Source: Candidatus Heimdallarchaeota archaeon
GTDB taxonomy: Archaea > Asgardarchaeota > Heimdallarchaeia > Heimdallarchaeales > Heimdallarchaeaceae
NCBI GenBank assembly: GCA_030603365.1
Contig: JAUVXV010000001.1
Location: forward strand, 637,037 to 701,036
DNA: 64,000 bases
Direction of reading: 5' to 3'
Below, one piece after another: positions 26,485 to 36,475 of this stretch (positions are counted from its first letter, which is position 1; the number at the start of each line of letters is the position of its first letter). The notes under the pieces were generated by a model, which ran no database searches, was not told the origin of the DNA, and saw only the letters and a list, made by a program, of their open reading frames with translations. A program made the translations under genes and the position numbers.

Positions 26485-26558
26485 TTGGCCAGAGCTTATC
26501 ATAGACCTCTCTGAGTAATGTTATGGCTAACAGTGATGAGAGTGTGCTCTCTGGCCAA
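26485..26558 (+). promoter_or_regulatory. structured 5' leader: 10-bp outer stem with inner k-turn-like element
   Basis: Outer arms TTGGCCAGAG (26485-26494) and CTCTGGCCAA (26549-26558) pair perfectly. Inside, CTCTC (26507-26511) pairs with GAGAG (26538-26542), and GTTA/TAAC (26520-26531) closes a TGGC tetraloop. The strand pair CTCTCTGA (to 26514) and GTGATGAGAG (from 26533) also matches a C/D-type kink-turn: box D CUGA at 26511-26514 faces box C GUGAUGA at 26533-26539, with five Watson-Crick pairs in the non-canonical stem. It ends about 10 nt before the Shine-Dalgarno of the next gene. Confidence 0.5.
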
Positions 26559-26576
26559 TTATTACAGGTGAGTGAT

Positions 26577-27188
26577 ATGAAAATAATTGTACTCTCTGGA
26601 TTACCTTTGAGTGGAAAAACAACCTATGCAAAGATAATAGGTCCAAAATATAACATGCCATTGTACGAAACTGGAACTGAAGTTTTAGAAGAAGTAACTG
26701 GAAGAGGTTTGGATTTTACTCCTGCCAATATTAAATTAGTAACTGATGAATGCAAGAAAATATCTGATAGTTTCTTTACTGAAAGATTGATGAAAAAAAT
26801 AGATATACTTCCAGATGATGTTCCTGGAGTTTTTATTTCAGGAATTCGTGCTGTATCTGAAGTTGAAATTCTCAGGAAACAGTATGGAAATGATAATGTT
26901 TCTGTGATTGCTTTTCATACATCAATGAAAACCCGGTTTAAACGGTTAAATAATCCTGATAGAATTGAAGAAACAAAAGGAGCTAAAGCTAAAGAAGATG
27001 AATTGTTAAGAAATTTTGATAATTTCCTTGCTAGAAACAAAAAAGAATTAGGTTATGGCGTTGGAGATGTTATTGCTCTTGCTGAATATGTGATGAGCAC
27101 TGAAAATGAACTCTGGCCACATGTTTCTATGAAAATTAATACTGAAAGTTTTGAGACAATTCTCAGAGAGATATTGAATCTTGATTAG
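26577..27188 (+). CDS. P-loop nucleotide kinase-like protein (UPF0200 family)
   Basis: About 203 residues. The Walker A is GLPLSGKTT at the extreme N-terminus, as in adenylate/dephospho-CoA-kinase-like enzymes. FISGIRAVSEVEILR and a lid segment (NPDRIEETKGAKAKEDELLRNFDN) fit the archaeal UPF0200 family. The substrate is not established. An in-frame ATG at 26523 lies inside the upstream hairpin. ATG 26577 is preferred because GGTGAGTGAT directly precedes it and the family starts MKII-LSG. The gene's leader is unusually structured (26485-26558). Confidence 0.85.
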   Translation: MKIIVLSGLPLSGKTTYAKIIGPKYNMPLYETGTEVLEEVTGRGLDFTPANIKLVTDECKKISDSFFTERLMKKIDILPDDVPGVFISGIRAVSEVEILRKQYGNDNVSVIAFHTSMKTRFKRLNNPDRIEETKGAKAKEDELLRNFDNFLARNKKELGYGVGDVIALAEYVMSTENELWPHVSMKINTESFETILREILNLD

Positions 27189-27289
27189 TAAATCAATATC
27201 ACTTCTCGTTTTTTGATTTTCTTCTTTATCAAGGAAATAAATAACTTTATTTGTTTCAGAATCCAATAGATTCTGTAAGGTGTAAGATA

Positions 27290-28246
27290 ATGGTTTTCAA
27301 CCCATATGATAATGATGATTCAAAAGATGATCCTAAGAAAGCAAAATTAAGAAATCAAGCACAACAAGATTTTATTTCACAGCTTCAACAAAGAATAGCA
27401 AATCAGTCTAACAAAATTGAAGAATTACAGATGGAAATATCCAAGTTAAACGAAATGTTACTCGTTAAGAATCAAGAAATTGAGAACTACTCATTTAAGA
27501 TGCAAGAAGAGAGAGAGTTTTTTGAACAAGATAAAAAAGCACGAAGTGATAGGGAGTATGAACTTACAAAACAGCTTCAAAAAAAGGATATTGAGTTGAA
27601 GAAAAGCCAAGAGGAATCGAGTGCTTCTTATCCCCCTACTCCAGCTTCAACTGAACCAGAAGAAAAACCCCAGATCTCAGAAGATAAAACCTCACAGGTT
27701 GATAACTATTTGGAAACCTTAATGGCATATTATAAGAAACCCACTAACGATGTTTTCCTAAATTCATTAAGGGATATGATAGTTCATTGCAGTATTAATG
27801 GAACTGTTGATCAGCAAATTTTGGGTTCTCTTCTTAAAGCTGAAAAACCGCTGACTGAAGAAGAACTGAAACAGAAATTAAGTAAAGAACCTCAGCAAAT
27901 TAGTAGAGCAATATTCAGATTAGAGCAAAAGAATCATATTAAGAAAGTTGGTAGAGGTTATTCTGCTATTTCTTCAGAATTTGCAGAAATGACAGATATT
28001 TCAACTAATTGGAAAAGTCTTACAGATGAAAGAATATATGAAAATCTTCTTTCGGTTGTCTATGTTGAATCCAATAATATTGAACTAATTAAAGCCTTTA
28101 CAAAAGCAAGAGATGCTTTGATGGAAATGGAAGCTCTTTCAACTATCAAAAGACATGAAATGAGTCAGATGATTGAAAAACTAAAAAGACATCCATTTAC
28201 AAGTGAAGAACTTACCAATAAAATTCTTGAATGGAAAGAATCTTAG
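27290..28246 (+). CDS. coiled-coil protein with C-terminal winged helix
   Basis: About 318 residues. Residues of about 15-120 form a heptad coiled coil (QQRIANQSNKIEELQMEISKL and following). A short Pro/Thr/Ser linker (SSASYPPTPAS) leads to a helical and winged-helix region (SLLKAEKPLTEEELKQKLSKEPQQISRAIFRLEQ) like those of DNA- or RNA-binding regulators. The TTG at 27251 opens the frame, but ATG 27290 with GGTGTAAGAT upstream is preferred. It converges on the PIN-protein gene, with the stop codons adjacent. A second coiled-coil plus winged-helix protein of the same design lies at 37260-38882. Confidence 0.75.
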   Translation: MVFNPYDNDDSKDDPKKAKLRNQAQQDFISQLQQRIANQSNKIEELQMEISKLNEMLLVKNQEIENYSFKMQEEREFFEQDKKARSDREYELTKQLQKKDIELKKSQEESSASYPPTPASTEPEEKPQISEDKTSQVDNYLETLMAYYKKPTNDVFLNSLRDMIVHCSINGTVDQQILGSLLKAEKPLTEEELKQKLSKEPQQISRAIFRLEQKNHIKKVGRGYSAISSEFAEMTDISTNWKSLTDERIYENLLSVVYVESNNIELIKAFTKARDALMEMEALSTIKRHEMSQMIEKLKRHPFTSEELTNKILEWKES

Positions 28247-30031
28247 TTAGAATATTATCTTCATTCCAAATGGTCCACGGAAGATAAATTTACCCTTTTT
28301 TTCTTCTACTTCAATAATTAAGTCAACAGGATATCCATTAATTGAAGATTCTTTCGAAATAGAAACTTTTACTAGGCCTTCATAGATTTTTATTTGTCTC
28401 CCAGGACTCACATCATAAGAAGAAAAAGGTGTATTTAGAATGAGAGCAATTCTGGGTGAAAAGTAAGGATTCTTTAATAGAATGAAAGAATACATGTTCC
28501 CTTCTTTCACATATCTTCCATTGTGATAAACATAGAACCATTCTTGCAGGAAAACATTGAGTTCATTCACGGGTATATATTCTTGTGTTACTAATCTCTG
28601 TAATTCTGTGATGTCAGCATAACTGATGACTGGTAATTCATAAACACCCAATTCTTGTAAATCCTCAATTCCTTGATAAATTTCTTCTGTACATCTTTCT
28701 TTTATAGAATAATGAAGTATTACTAACAATTCAAGAGTATCCTTTGCTAGAATCTGATCTTTCAGATTAATGGCCAGATAATGTGATTGAAGTAAGATTA
28801 ATAGTGCGAGCTCAAATTGTCTTCTTTGAAGAAGAATATAACCTATCTGAATAAGAAGAGCGATTTCATCTTTTCCATCCAAGACTGCTTTCTTATCAAT
28901 TAATCCACTTTCCATAATAGTCGAAGCCAAGATTACAGCTCTTGTGAGACGAAGTAAATCTAGCCTTTCTTGTCGTTCACATAAAAACAAAAATTTCTCT
29001 GAATAGTACCCCTTTAGTCTCTCATGATTATCGGTTACAAGAAAATAAACCATCCTAAGAAAGTGCAAATCCATAAAAATGTCTGAAACAAGTGAAGGAA
29101 ATATTGATGAGATCTCTGTTATAGTATTTAGATGTCCTTCAAGTTTCTCAAAATCTAATAAAGTGAATTCAACAATGCTTAGAAGATAAAGAATTCGAGC
29201 TTTCAGTCTTACAGATAATTCTTCAATATAACTCTCTTTTTCCATTAATGCTATTCTTAATTCTAAAGATAAATCAGATAAAATAGTGTACGCCTCTACA
29301 AGTTCAAATCTTAAAGTTTCTAGATTTCCAGTTTCTACTTTTTCTATGTAATTGGGGAACTCAAACTCTATTTCATTCATCATTTCTATTAGCATATTTT
29401 CTTCTGGAAGAGTGTGATACTGAGCTGTTTCTTGTTGAGGTGAAATTTTGTCAACCTGTGTAAACTTTTGAAGAACACTAATTGCATGTTCTTGTATTTT
29501 TTTAATTCTTGTAACAGGATCAAACATTTGACTTTTTTCTACGGAATGACGAATCTCATCAGATAGGATGATATCATGTATTTTGTCTAAAACCTCATTA
29601 TGTTCTGCTTTTAAGCATGTATTCCTTAATAGAAAAATAAAAGAAGAACTGATAAGAACAGGAACCTCAACAGATTCGCAAGTTTTCACAAGTTTTAAAT
29701 CGCTTGAAACTACAATACCATTAATTTCTTTAGCTGCGACAATGTTTGACAAATCATTAATCTGGGGAGAGGAAAGATTTTCATCTAGATTATCCTTAAA
29801 TTTTCGAACATCTTTCATTGGAACTCTAAGGATCTGAACAGGGGGTTTAATTCTTCTGCGAAGATACCAACGTATTTCTTGTAGGATGTAGTTAGTTACA
29901 TACAGTTCAATACCCATATCAGAAATAATTTCAAGAAAGATTGTGAAATCAGAGGGATTTTTCTCAAATCCACTAATGAAGAAATTGGTATCTAACACGA
30001 ATTTATTTGATTGAACACTATTAGCATTCAT
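28247..30031 (-). CDS. PIN-domain protein with long helical (TPR-like) region
   Basis: About 594 residues. The N-terminal PIN domain has FVLDTNFFISG (first Asp), an acidic residue in ILQEIRWYL, and NDLSNIVAAKEINGIVVSSDLKLVKTCE with the last two Asp positions; all four acidic residues of a nuclease are present. Residues of about 200-480 are alpha-helical, with pairs of helices resembling TPR repeats, and the end is beta-rich. The start at 30031 follows GAGGGGAAAG. A TTG-initiated extension of 15 codons would overlap further into the upstream gene. The gene overlaps the stop of the secreted-protein gene by 11 bp, so it is coupled to a membrane operon. Substrate unknown. Confidence 0.8.
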   Translation of the reverse strand: MNANSVQSNKFVLDTNFFISGFEKNPSDFTIFLEIISDMGIELYVTNYILQEIRWYLRRRIKPPVQILRVPMKDVRKFKDNLDENLSSPQINDLSNIVAAKEINGIVVSSDLKLVKTCESVEVPVLISSSFIFLLRNTCLKAEHNEVLDKIHDIILSDEIRHSVEKSQMFDPVTRIKKIQEHAISVLQKFTQVDKISPQQETAQYHTLPEENMLIEMMNEIEFEFPNYIEKVETGNLETLRFELVEAYTILSDLSLELRIALMEKESYIEELSVRLKARILYLLSIVEFTLLDFEKLEGHLNTITEISSIFPSLVSDIFMDLHFLRMVYFLVTDNHERLKGYYSEKFLFLCERQERLDLLRLTRAVILASTIMESGLIDKKAVLDGKDEIALLIQIGYILLQRRQFELALLILLQSHYLAINLKDQILAKDTLELLVILHYSIKERCTEEIYQGIEDLQELGVYELPVISYADITELQRLVTQEYIPVNELNVFLQEWFYVYHNGRYVKEGNMYSFILLKNPYFSPRIALILNTPFSSYDVSPGRQIKIYEGLVKVSISKESSINGYPVDLIIEVEEKKGKFIFRGPFGMKIIF

Positions 30032-31658
30032 TCTTTCCCCTCTGTTTTCTACTTCTCCTAAGATAAGAATAAGCAATTATTGAATAAAAAACTATCTGCA
30101 CTATGTGAATACCAATAGATGTTTCTTCCGTCTCGGTGAAAAATGGCATTGACATATTTTCAGGTTTAGATTCTAAAAAGTAATCATAATAATAATTATC
30201 AAATGTTTCAATAATTGAAAGGTCTGTATAATCCTGTAAAAAGGAATAATAGTCTTCTTTGAAATAGAAAGAAAATCCGTCAAGAAGACCCTCTTGTGAA
30301 TAAGCTAGCCAACCTTCAGTTTCAAAGCTTATGTCTGTTACAGCATAACTTGGAATAACTTTTCTCGTATTATTAGTTATGTAATGAAGCGCTCCATGCC
30401 ATAATAATTGATGAAATCCAGCATTAAATTGATATTCAAGATGGAGACTTACTTGCTTAATGGTGTACAAAGAACTTGTTACTCCAGAAAGAACAAATTC
30501 AAACCCATTAAGCTCATCTTCTATCTGTTCCCAGATACTTTTTACTAATTTTACACCACCAATATAACTATCCCAAATTGGGATTAAAGTTGGTGGTATA
30601 AAAGAGATCCAGGAATCATGAATTGGTGATGATGAATAATAAGTTTCAGTCACATTGTTATAAACTAGAAGGTGGGTATCAAAATCTAAACCTTCATGAT
30701 AAAATAAATATCTCAATCCGAGAGTTTGGTTCATTTGATCAAACCAAAGTTTCCATTCTTCCAATCGTTCCTCTGTAGAAATACTATTGTCATACACTTC
30801 ATAATTCGCAGAGCTATTAGTTATGAACATGTTTTTTTGAGTTTGTACTAACGGAGATAAGATTTCTTCATACCCCTGAAGTGATATAATGAAAACACTA
30901 CTTCTTTCCTCAAAGACAAAGTGCAATGATAGTGAAAGAAGTAATCCTGTTTCTTTATTCCATGTTGCTTTCATGTTTATTGGTGTATCTAGGTTAATAT
31001 CTAGAGATACAGTAAACTCTTCATAATCTTGATTATAAACATTAATAGTAAATGATTCGTTTAGTATAAGACTAGTAAATTCAGCTTCATATCTGTTAAA
31101 ATTGTTTCCAATAATGAAAGGTAAGAAATCAAAATAATTAGAATCCTTTATCAAACTTCCAAAATTAGGTCGAGTGATATTTGTAAAAATATTAGGAATG
31201 TAAATTGTTGAGGCTTCTGGTAATTCAGCTTCTAGAACACTTGCTTCCACAGGATGATAATTAAAACCTATAAGATTGCTAAGAAATTCTCCTCCTGTAT
31301 CGATACTAGCACCAATGGTGTCACCTAGAATGATATAATTTTCATAAGAATAAACTGAAACATCGGTATCTTCAAATTTATCTGATTCTATATAATATAT
31401 CTCCCTTAGTTCTGTTTTCCTATTTTTAACCAGAACATTGAATTGACTACCAGTAAATGAACCATCAATATCAAAACCTAAGATTTCAAACATCTTATTT
31501 AGATTTTCCCCTTGGATAATTTCATAGTTTAGCTGATACCCTTTGTCTTGAAAGCTGATTGTACGGAAATCAACCTCTGAATCTGAATAGATATTGTTGG
31601 GTTTGATAAGAAGAACGAATATTAATATAAATGTCAGACATTTTGTTTTATTTTTCAC
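30021..31658 (-). CDS. secreted, membrane-anchored hypothetical protein in RND operon
   Basis: About 545 residues. A signal peptide covers about residues 5-25 (LTFILIFVLLI), and one helix near the C-terminus (IVQIVFYSIIAYSYLRR) anchors it with a basic tail, so most of the protein lies outside. It is beta-rich with many predicted N-glycosylation sites (NxS/T). It overlaps the MMPL exporter upstream by 11 bp, and the PIN gene downstream by 11 bp. The start is the GTG at 31658 behind GGTGAT; an in-frame GTG three codons earlier overlaps that signal. No known family. Possibly a substrate-binding or accessory partner of the exporter (inference). Confidence 0.75.
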   Translation of the reverse strand: MKNKTKCLTFILIFVLLIKPNNIYSDSEVDFRTISFQDKGYQLNYEIIQGENLNKMFEILGFDIDGSFTGSQFNVLVKNRKTELREIYYIESDKFEDTDVSVYSYENYIILGDTIGASIDTGGEFLSNLIGFNYHPVEASVLEAELPEASTIYIPNIFTNITRPNFGSLIKDSNYFDFLPFIIGNNFNRYEAEFTSLILNESFTINVYNQDYEEFTVSLDINLDTPINMKATWNKETGLLLSLSLHFVFEERSSVFIISLQGYEEILSPLVQTQKNMFITNSSANYEVYDNSISTEERLEEWKLWFDQMNQTLGLRYLFYHEGLDFDTHLLVYNNVTETYYSSSPIHDSWISFIPPTLIPIWDSYIGGVKLVKSIWEQIEDELNGFEFVLSGVTSSLYTIKQVSLHLEYQFNAGFHQLLWHGALHYITNNTRKVIPSYAVTDISFETEGWLAYSQEGLLDGFSFYFKEDYYSFLQDYTDLSIIETFDNYYYDYFLESKPENMSMPFFTETEETSIGIHIVQIVFYSIIAYSYLRRSRKQRGKNEC

Positions 31659-34584
31659 TCTTATCACCCTTTTTTACTTTTGATTTGATCTTTTTTTCCT
31701 CTCTGAAGGAAACAACTACAGCAGGAGGGACAATGAATAAACGTGACACAAACACATCGATAAGTATTCCAATACCTAAACCTAAACCTAATTGTTGCAT
31801 ATGGATAGAAGATGTAAAGACCAAGCTTAGGTAGGTAACAGCCATGATTAAGCCAGCAACAGAGATGTTGTTCATTGTTTGATTCACTGCAGATACAATA
31901 GCTTCTTTTGAATCTTGTTTTTCTTCAAAGATGTTCTCAAATATTCCTAAAAATAATACATCAAAATCCAAACCCAATGCTGTTAAAACCGCATATAACA
32001 TTAGAGGAACAATCCAGTATATCTGACCCCCTAAGAATAAAAGTGTAATAATACTGAAGATACCTAAACTAATACCCAGCGACATTAAAATTGTTACTAA
32101 CACCCTTACAGACATTAAGAAATCTCTTAAAAATAGGAGTAGAAGTGAAACTATCGCTAAAGAAGCAAACACAAAAATCAAATTAAAATCAATAATTATA
32201 CCTGTTTTGGAATCATAGAGTACTGGAGCAAATCCTGTAACATAAGTATTCCATTCAGAGATATCTCTTTCTTCAAGTTGTGCTTGGATTGTATCCCTGA
32301 CAGCTTCTATTTGAACGTCAAGTTTTTCATCTCCTTCCATATACTGAGACCCTAAAACTACAATTCCAAAAGCACTATCTGATAGGATATAGTTTTTCAT
32401 TAAGATTTGAATCTCTTCTATAAGAAACAGAGAGCCATTTTCCATGCTCTCATAATATGGCGTTCCTAAAGGATGACTTAATCCTGAATCTATCTTGAGA
32501 TCTGCATCTTTCCGAACTTCTTCAGTAATTGCAAGAACATGATCAATTGATTCAAAATTCAAGCTTTGGTTATCAAATAAGAATGAATCAGTTTCTGTAG
32601 ATTGGAAAAGAATAATTACTTGACTTATTTGTTCAACTCCCATGTGCTCAGTTATAGCATCCATTCCTTGTCGTGAATGATATGTTTGAGGAGCTGTTGA
32701 TATTTGAGCATAATCAGTAGGAACTATAAAGAAAATTACTGCTCCAACAACTGATATAATCAATGCAATTACTAGGATTTTCTTAGGGTTGTGAACAGTC
32801 TTTTTTACATATTTAATAATTGAAAATTTTCTTCCTTTAAACAGTTTAATATTGATTCTCCACTTTGTGAGTATGTCTGCCTTAACTAGAATTAATATGG
32901 CAGGAATTAGGGTTAGTGATACTACCATACTTGTTAGGAAACCTATAGTACCTCCTATTCCTAATCCTGTTGCAGTGGCAAATCTACTTAGGATTAATGC
33001 TCCGAAACCAAACGCTAGTGATAGTGAAGAAATAACAATACTCTTTGAAGTACGTTTTAAGGTGATTTTTAATGCTTCAAGCTTTGATTCTGTTTTTTGA
33101 AGATTGAGGAGATAATCTCCCATTAGGAATACACAATAATCAGTTGTAGCTCCTAAAAGGCTTACACTCAGAATCATTAAACTCGTAGATCCTAACCCAC
33201 CTATACTGGAACCTATCCCTATGAAAATCAAACGTGAAACTCCAAAGGATATTGCTAAGACAAAAATCTGAATTAATGGTAGAATGGGGGAACGGTATAC
33301 CAATAAGAGGATAACAATAATTGAAATTACGACTATGAGATCTGTTTTTTGGAGTTGGGTCTCATAATCCAATGATATTTCAACAATAAAGAAATCAATT
33401 CCCGTTACATAAATCTCTAAAGGTAAGTTTTCTTGTTGCATTTGTGGTAGTATACTAAGCATCTCAAGATATGCAGCTTTACCTTTTTCGTTTAGATGAT
33501 TCAACGCTAAATTAAAAGTTATCAGAGTTGAATCAGTCTCCTCTATACTTAAATTGAAATTTGTATATTGTTTTAGAAAAGTTTTAATTATTTCCTCTGT
33601 TATTGGGGGGATAGTTTGTTCTAATCTTAAAATTGGTAGGAGATACTTATTTTTAGCATCAATAAAGCCTTCAATGTTTCCATCATCATAGACTTCTTGG
33701 ACAAAATCAACATTAGAGGATTCAGTAGAATTAAACAAGAACTCGGTAATCTTCTGATACCCATAAGTTGAATTTTGCCATAAACTTTCATTGAAATTAT
33801 CTGATATAGATAGTAGTAGTTGTTGTTGGCGATAATCTGAAGTGAACTCTTCGAAGAAACTTCTATTACTCCTTATAATGCTCTTTGACAATTCCAGTAC
33901 TTCTTCTTCATTACTAGGAACTGAGCTATTTGCAGCATCTTTGAACACTTCTGAAAAAGAACTAAAGAAATCATTAGCAGTGGATAAGTATCTAGATTCA
34001 TTATAACCATCTAGAACTGTTTTTAAATAATTTTTTGTTAAGGTTTCAGAAATGTCTGTAGAGAGTTCAATATCGTTAGTAACATTATACTGAACTATCC
34101 AAGTGCTGCTAAAACATTCTAAACCACCCCATACGAAATGTATAGAAGAAAAAGCCATTTGTGTTGCAAACCATTGCAAGCTTAAAATCGATCTTAATAG
34201 ATTATCCGCATCATCAAAGAGTGAGGCATAAGGTTTGCTAGGTGATAAAAAAGGACCTATCTTTGGATTGTGTGAGATATTGTAGACCAAACTAGAAATA
34301 ATAGAATGCATTTCATCAGTTAAGATACTTCCATTAGGATTGAATATTAGTATTTGAAACGAACTATTTACTTCACTGAAAGTAGAAAGAATTTCAGTAC
34401 CCACAGAAGATTCAGAAGGTCTAGACGTAGAAAGGTTTGATCCTTCATCCTCAACATAATCAGTGACATTCAATATTTTGTTAATATTTATTGAGACAAG
34501 TAAAGACCAGAATAATATTATGCAAATTGCAAAAACTTTTGGTTTCTTTAACAGTTTGTCCCATATTTCCAAATTAATCAACAA
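31648..34584 (-). CDS. RND/MMPL-family exporter
   Basis: 978 residues. The membrane layout is typical: one helix at the start, a large outside loop (about residues 40-400), five helices, a second outside loop (about 590-770) and five more helices. The RND core motif is SFGVSRLIFIGIGSSIGGLGSTSLMILSVSLLGATTDYCVFLMGDY in the first half and VLTALGLDFDVLFLGIFENI in the second, each placing Asp residues in helix 4/10 (TDY and LDFDV) for proton coupling. MMPL-type proteins move lipids or hydrophobic molecules. The true start is unclear: TTG at 34584 has no obvious Shine-Dalgarno. First gene of the operon. Confidence 0.9.
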   Translation of the reverse strand: MLINLEIWDKLLKKPKVFAICIILFWSLLVSININKILNVTDYVEDEGSNLSTSRPSESSVGTEILSTFSEVNSSFQILIFNPNGSILTDEMHSIISSLVYNISHNPKIGPFLSPSKPYASLFDDADNLLRSILSLQWFATQMAFSSIHFVWGGLECFSSTWIVQYNVTNDIELSTDISETLTKNYLKTVLDGYNESRYLSTANDFFSSFSEVFKDAANSSVPSNEEEVLELSKSIIRSNRSFFEEFTSDYRQQQLLLSISDNFNESLWQNSTYGYQKITEFLFNSTESSNVDFVQEVYDDGNIEGFIDAKNKYLLPILRLEQTIPPITEEIIKTFLKQYTNFNLSIEETDSTLITFNLALNHLNEKGKAAYLEMLSILPQMQQENLPLEIYVTGIDFFIVEISLDYETQLQKTDLIVVISIIVILLLVYRSPILPLIQIFVLAISFGVSRLIFIGIGSSIGGLGSTSLMILSVSLLGATTDYCVFLMGDYLLNLQKTESKLEALKITLKRTSKSIVISSLSLAFGFGALILSRFATATGLGIGGTIGFLTSMVVSLTLIPAILILVKADILTKWRINIKLFKGRKFSIIKYVKKTVHNPKKILVIALIISVVGAVIFFIVPTDYAQISTAPQTYHSRQGMDAITEHMGVEQISQVIILFQSTETDSFLFDNQSLNFESIDHVLAITEEVRKDADLKIDSGLSHPLGTPYYESMENGSLFLIEEIQILMKNYILSDSAFGIVVLGSQYMEGDEKLDVQIEAVRDTIQAQLEERDISEWNTYVTGFAPVLYDSKTGIIIDFNLIFVFASLAIVSLLLLFLRDFLMSVRVLVTILMSLGISLGIFSIITLLFLGGQIYWIVPLMLYAVLTALGLDFDVLFLGIFENIFEEKQDSKEAIVSAVNQTMNNISVAGLIMAVTYLSLVFTSSIHMQQLGLGLGIGILIDVFVSRLFIVPPAVVVSFREEKKIKSKVKKGDKSEK

Positions 34585-34822
34585 ATGATTATTTTCATTT
34601 CATATTTATATTTGTATTTCTAATTCCCTTGCTAAAAATTTCATTTACTGAACAGAAGTGCATTTGTATAATTTTTTTTTCTTATTTTTCAATATCTGGT
34701 TTCTTTACCGAGTAATTTAAAAGCAACGGACAATAGATAGCTTAGATGACTTGAGATTTACAATTTAAAACACTATAATAATCTCAGTAAAAATGCTCAT
34801 CGTGAAGAAATTGTGTGTTAAA

Positions 34823-35494
34823 ATGACTGAAGAGGAAAATCTTGAAGAAGATACAGTTGTTGAAGATGAAAGCATCAAGAATCTAGCTATTTCTGCCGAT
34901 AAACCTGTTATTATCCTATCTATGGAATTAATGGCAATGAATCTTAGATTGAATATCGAACATATGACCGAACATTATGAATATGTTCAACAAGTTAGAG
35001 ACAGATTGATGGAAGACATTCAAAATGAAAAGCGAGTGTATATCTTAGCAAGTGGTAGAAGTGCAATGGTGGGACAGATGTTTCAAACCCGTTTGGAGCA
35101 TTTTGGTGTTGAATGTCGATTTATTACTAACACAAGATCTGTTCCAAGAGTAAGAGAAGATGATACAATAATAGTGATAAGTGGTTCTGGAACTACACCC
35201 ATTATAAAAGCGATGTTGGAAACATATTTGGTTTACAATCCTTATGTGATAGTAATAACCAGCTATCCGAGGAGTGTTATAGGCAAATTTGGGGATGTAA
35301 CCGTGAAACTCAAAGGAAGAACTAAATCCGATTTAGAAAGACGAAGCCAAGGTTTGGATAGCACACTAGCACCTGAAGGAACAGCTTTTGAACAAGCAGC
35401 TTTAGCATTTCTAGATGGGATCGTTGCAGAATTAGCTGTGTCGTTGCATAGAGATGAAAAAAGTTTGTTGGAAGAACACAATCAAGGGCTCTAA
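34823..35494 (+). CDS. SIS-domain isomerase, 6-phospho-3-hexuloisomerase-like
   Basis: About 223 residues. The SIS fold is seen in VYILASGRSAMVGQMF, TIIVISGSGTTPIIKAM and the C-terminal APEGTAFEQAALAFLDGIVAEL. These match the HxlB/PHI family (ASGRS...SGSG...PLGTxFE; here APEGTAFE), which interconverts hexulose-6-phosphate and fructose-6-phosphate in the archaeal ribulose-monophosphate pathway that makes pentoses. No HPS (HxlA) gene is adjacent. An acidic N-terminal extension precedes the domain. The ATG at 34793 is an alternative start; 34823 is preferred. Confidence 0.82.
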   Translation: MTEEENLEEDTVVEDESIKNLAISADKPVIILSMELMAMNLRLNIEHMTEHYEYVQQVRDRLMEDIQNEKRVYILASGRSAMVGQMFQTRLEHFGVECRFITNTRSVPRVREDDTIIVISGSGTTPIIKAMLETYLVYNPYVIVITSYPRSVIGKFGDVTVKLKGRTKSDLERRSQGLDSTLAPEGTAFEQAALAFLDGIVAELAVSLHRDEKSLLEEHNQGL

Positions 35495-35668
35495 TTTCAA
35501 AAAACCCTTTTTAGTCACTAAAATTACCTCAAATTTCCTCTAAGCTAATATGAAATTATAGCAAAGTTTAATAGATTTTCTTCTTAATGAGGACATATAC
35601 CAATCAACAAAAAGGTTTTAAGAAATTACTAAAATCTTATGTAACAAACTTCTGGCGGCAAGGAATAC

Positions 35669-36433
35669 ATGTCAAGCAAACTAACAATCAGAGATATCTT
35701 CAAAGTTGATGGTTCAGGGGTTCCTTACTTAAAACTAGTTATTTATGGTCCTTCACTATCTGGTAAAACATCTATGCTTACAGTATATAATGTTTTAAGG
35801 AAGGTAGAAGATCCAGAAACAATTTACTCTTCCCTAAAGAAAATTGATGATCCAAGTGGTAGAACAATCTTTTATGACCAAAGTACATTCGAACTACCTA
35901 AAGGGCAAGGAGTAAGTGTTCCAAAACTACGTTATCAAGTTTGGACTGTAGCAGGTCAAAAAAGACACTACATACAAAGAAAAGTTGTACTAGAAGGAGC
36001 TGATGGCTTAATTTTCATGTTTGATCCCAGTAAAAATATGTGGGATGATAACGTCGAAAGTTTGACTGAACTTATTTCTCTGAAAGGAGATGTTCTGGGT
36101 AGGTCTCTTCCCTTCCTAGTTGTTTTAAATAAGATTGACTTACCTGCTGAGGAAAGAGTACCAACAGATAAGTTTCTTGATTTACTAATCGAGAAAAAGC
36201 TTGCAAATAATAAAGGCGAAGCTTACATGAGAGTAATCGAAACATCATGTCTTCAGGCAAGAAATGAGTTGATGACTCTTCTAAGAAGTCCAGATATAAA
36301 ATCTAAATTGGATGAATATGGTAGGCTTCAGAAAGGAGCACGACCTTTGAGTGTTCAAAAAGTAGCTCAACCTATCGAACAACTAACAAGAGAAATCGTG
36401 ATTATTAGAATTAAATCTACTAAACCTGAATAG
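35669..36433 (+). CDS. MglA/Arf-like small GTPase A
   Basis: 254 residues. G1 is GPSLSGKTSM, G3 is WTVAGQKRH (the DxxG aspartate replaced as in MglA-type proteins, with Gln kept), G4 is VVLNKIDLP (NKxD), and G5 is ETSCLQAR. An insertion after G1 (about 25 residues, containing SSLKKIDD) and a C-terminal tail are shared with the paralogue at 48244. Such GTPases are abundant in Asgard genomes. No lipid anchor motif is seen. Neighbours downstream are a nuclease-like gene, a coiled-coil protein and a NYN-like protein. Functions may include organising a membrane or surface machinery (inference). Confidence 0.9.
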   Translation: MSSKLTIRDIFKVDGSGVPYLKLVIYGPSLSGKTSMLTVYNVLRKVEDPETIYSSLKKIDDPSGRTIFYDQSTFELPKGQGVSVPKLRYQVWTVAGQKRHYIQRKVVLEGADGLIFMFDPSKNMWDDNVESLTELISLKGDVLGRSLPFLVVLNKIDLPAEERVPTDKFLDLLIEKKLANNKGEAYMRVIETSCLQARNELMTLLRSPDIKSKLDEYGRLQKGARPLSVQKVAQPIEQLTREIVIIRIKSTKPE

Positions 36434-36475
36434 TTAAACCAGAACCTTAAAAACTTCTTTTTATTATTCTAACTC

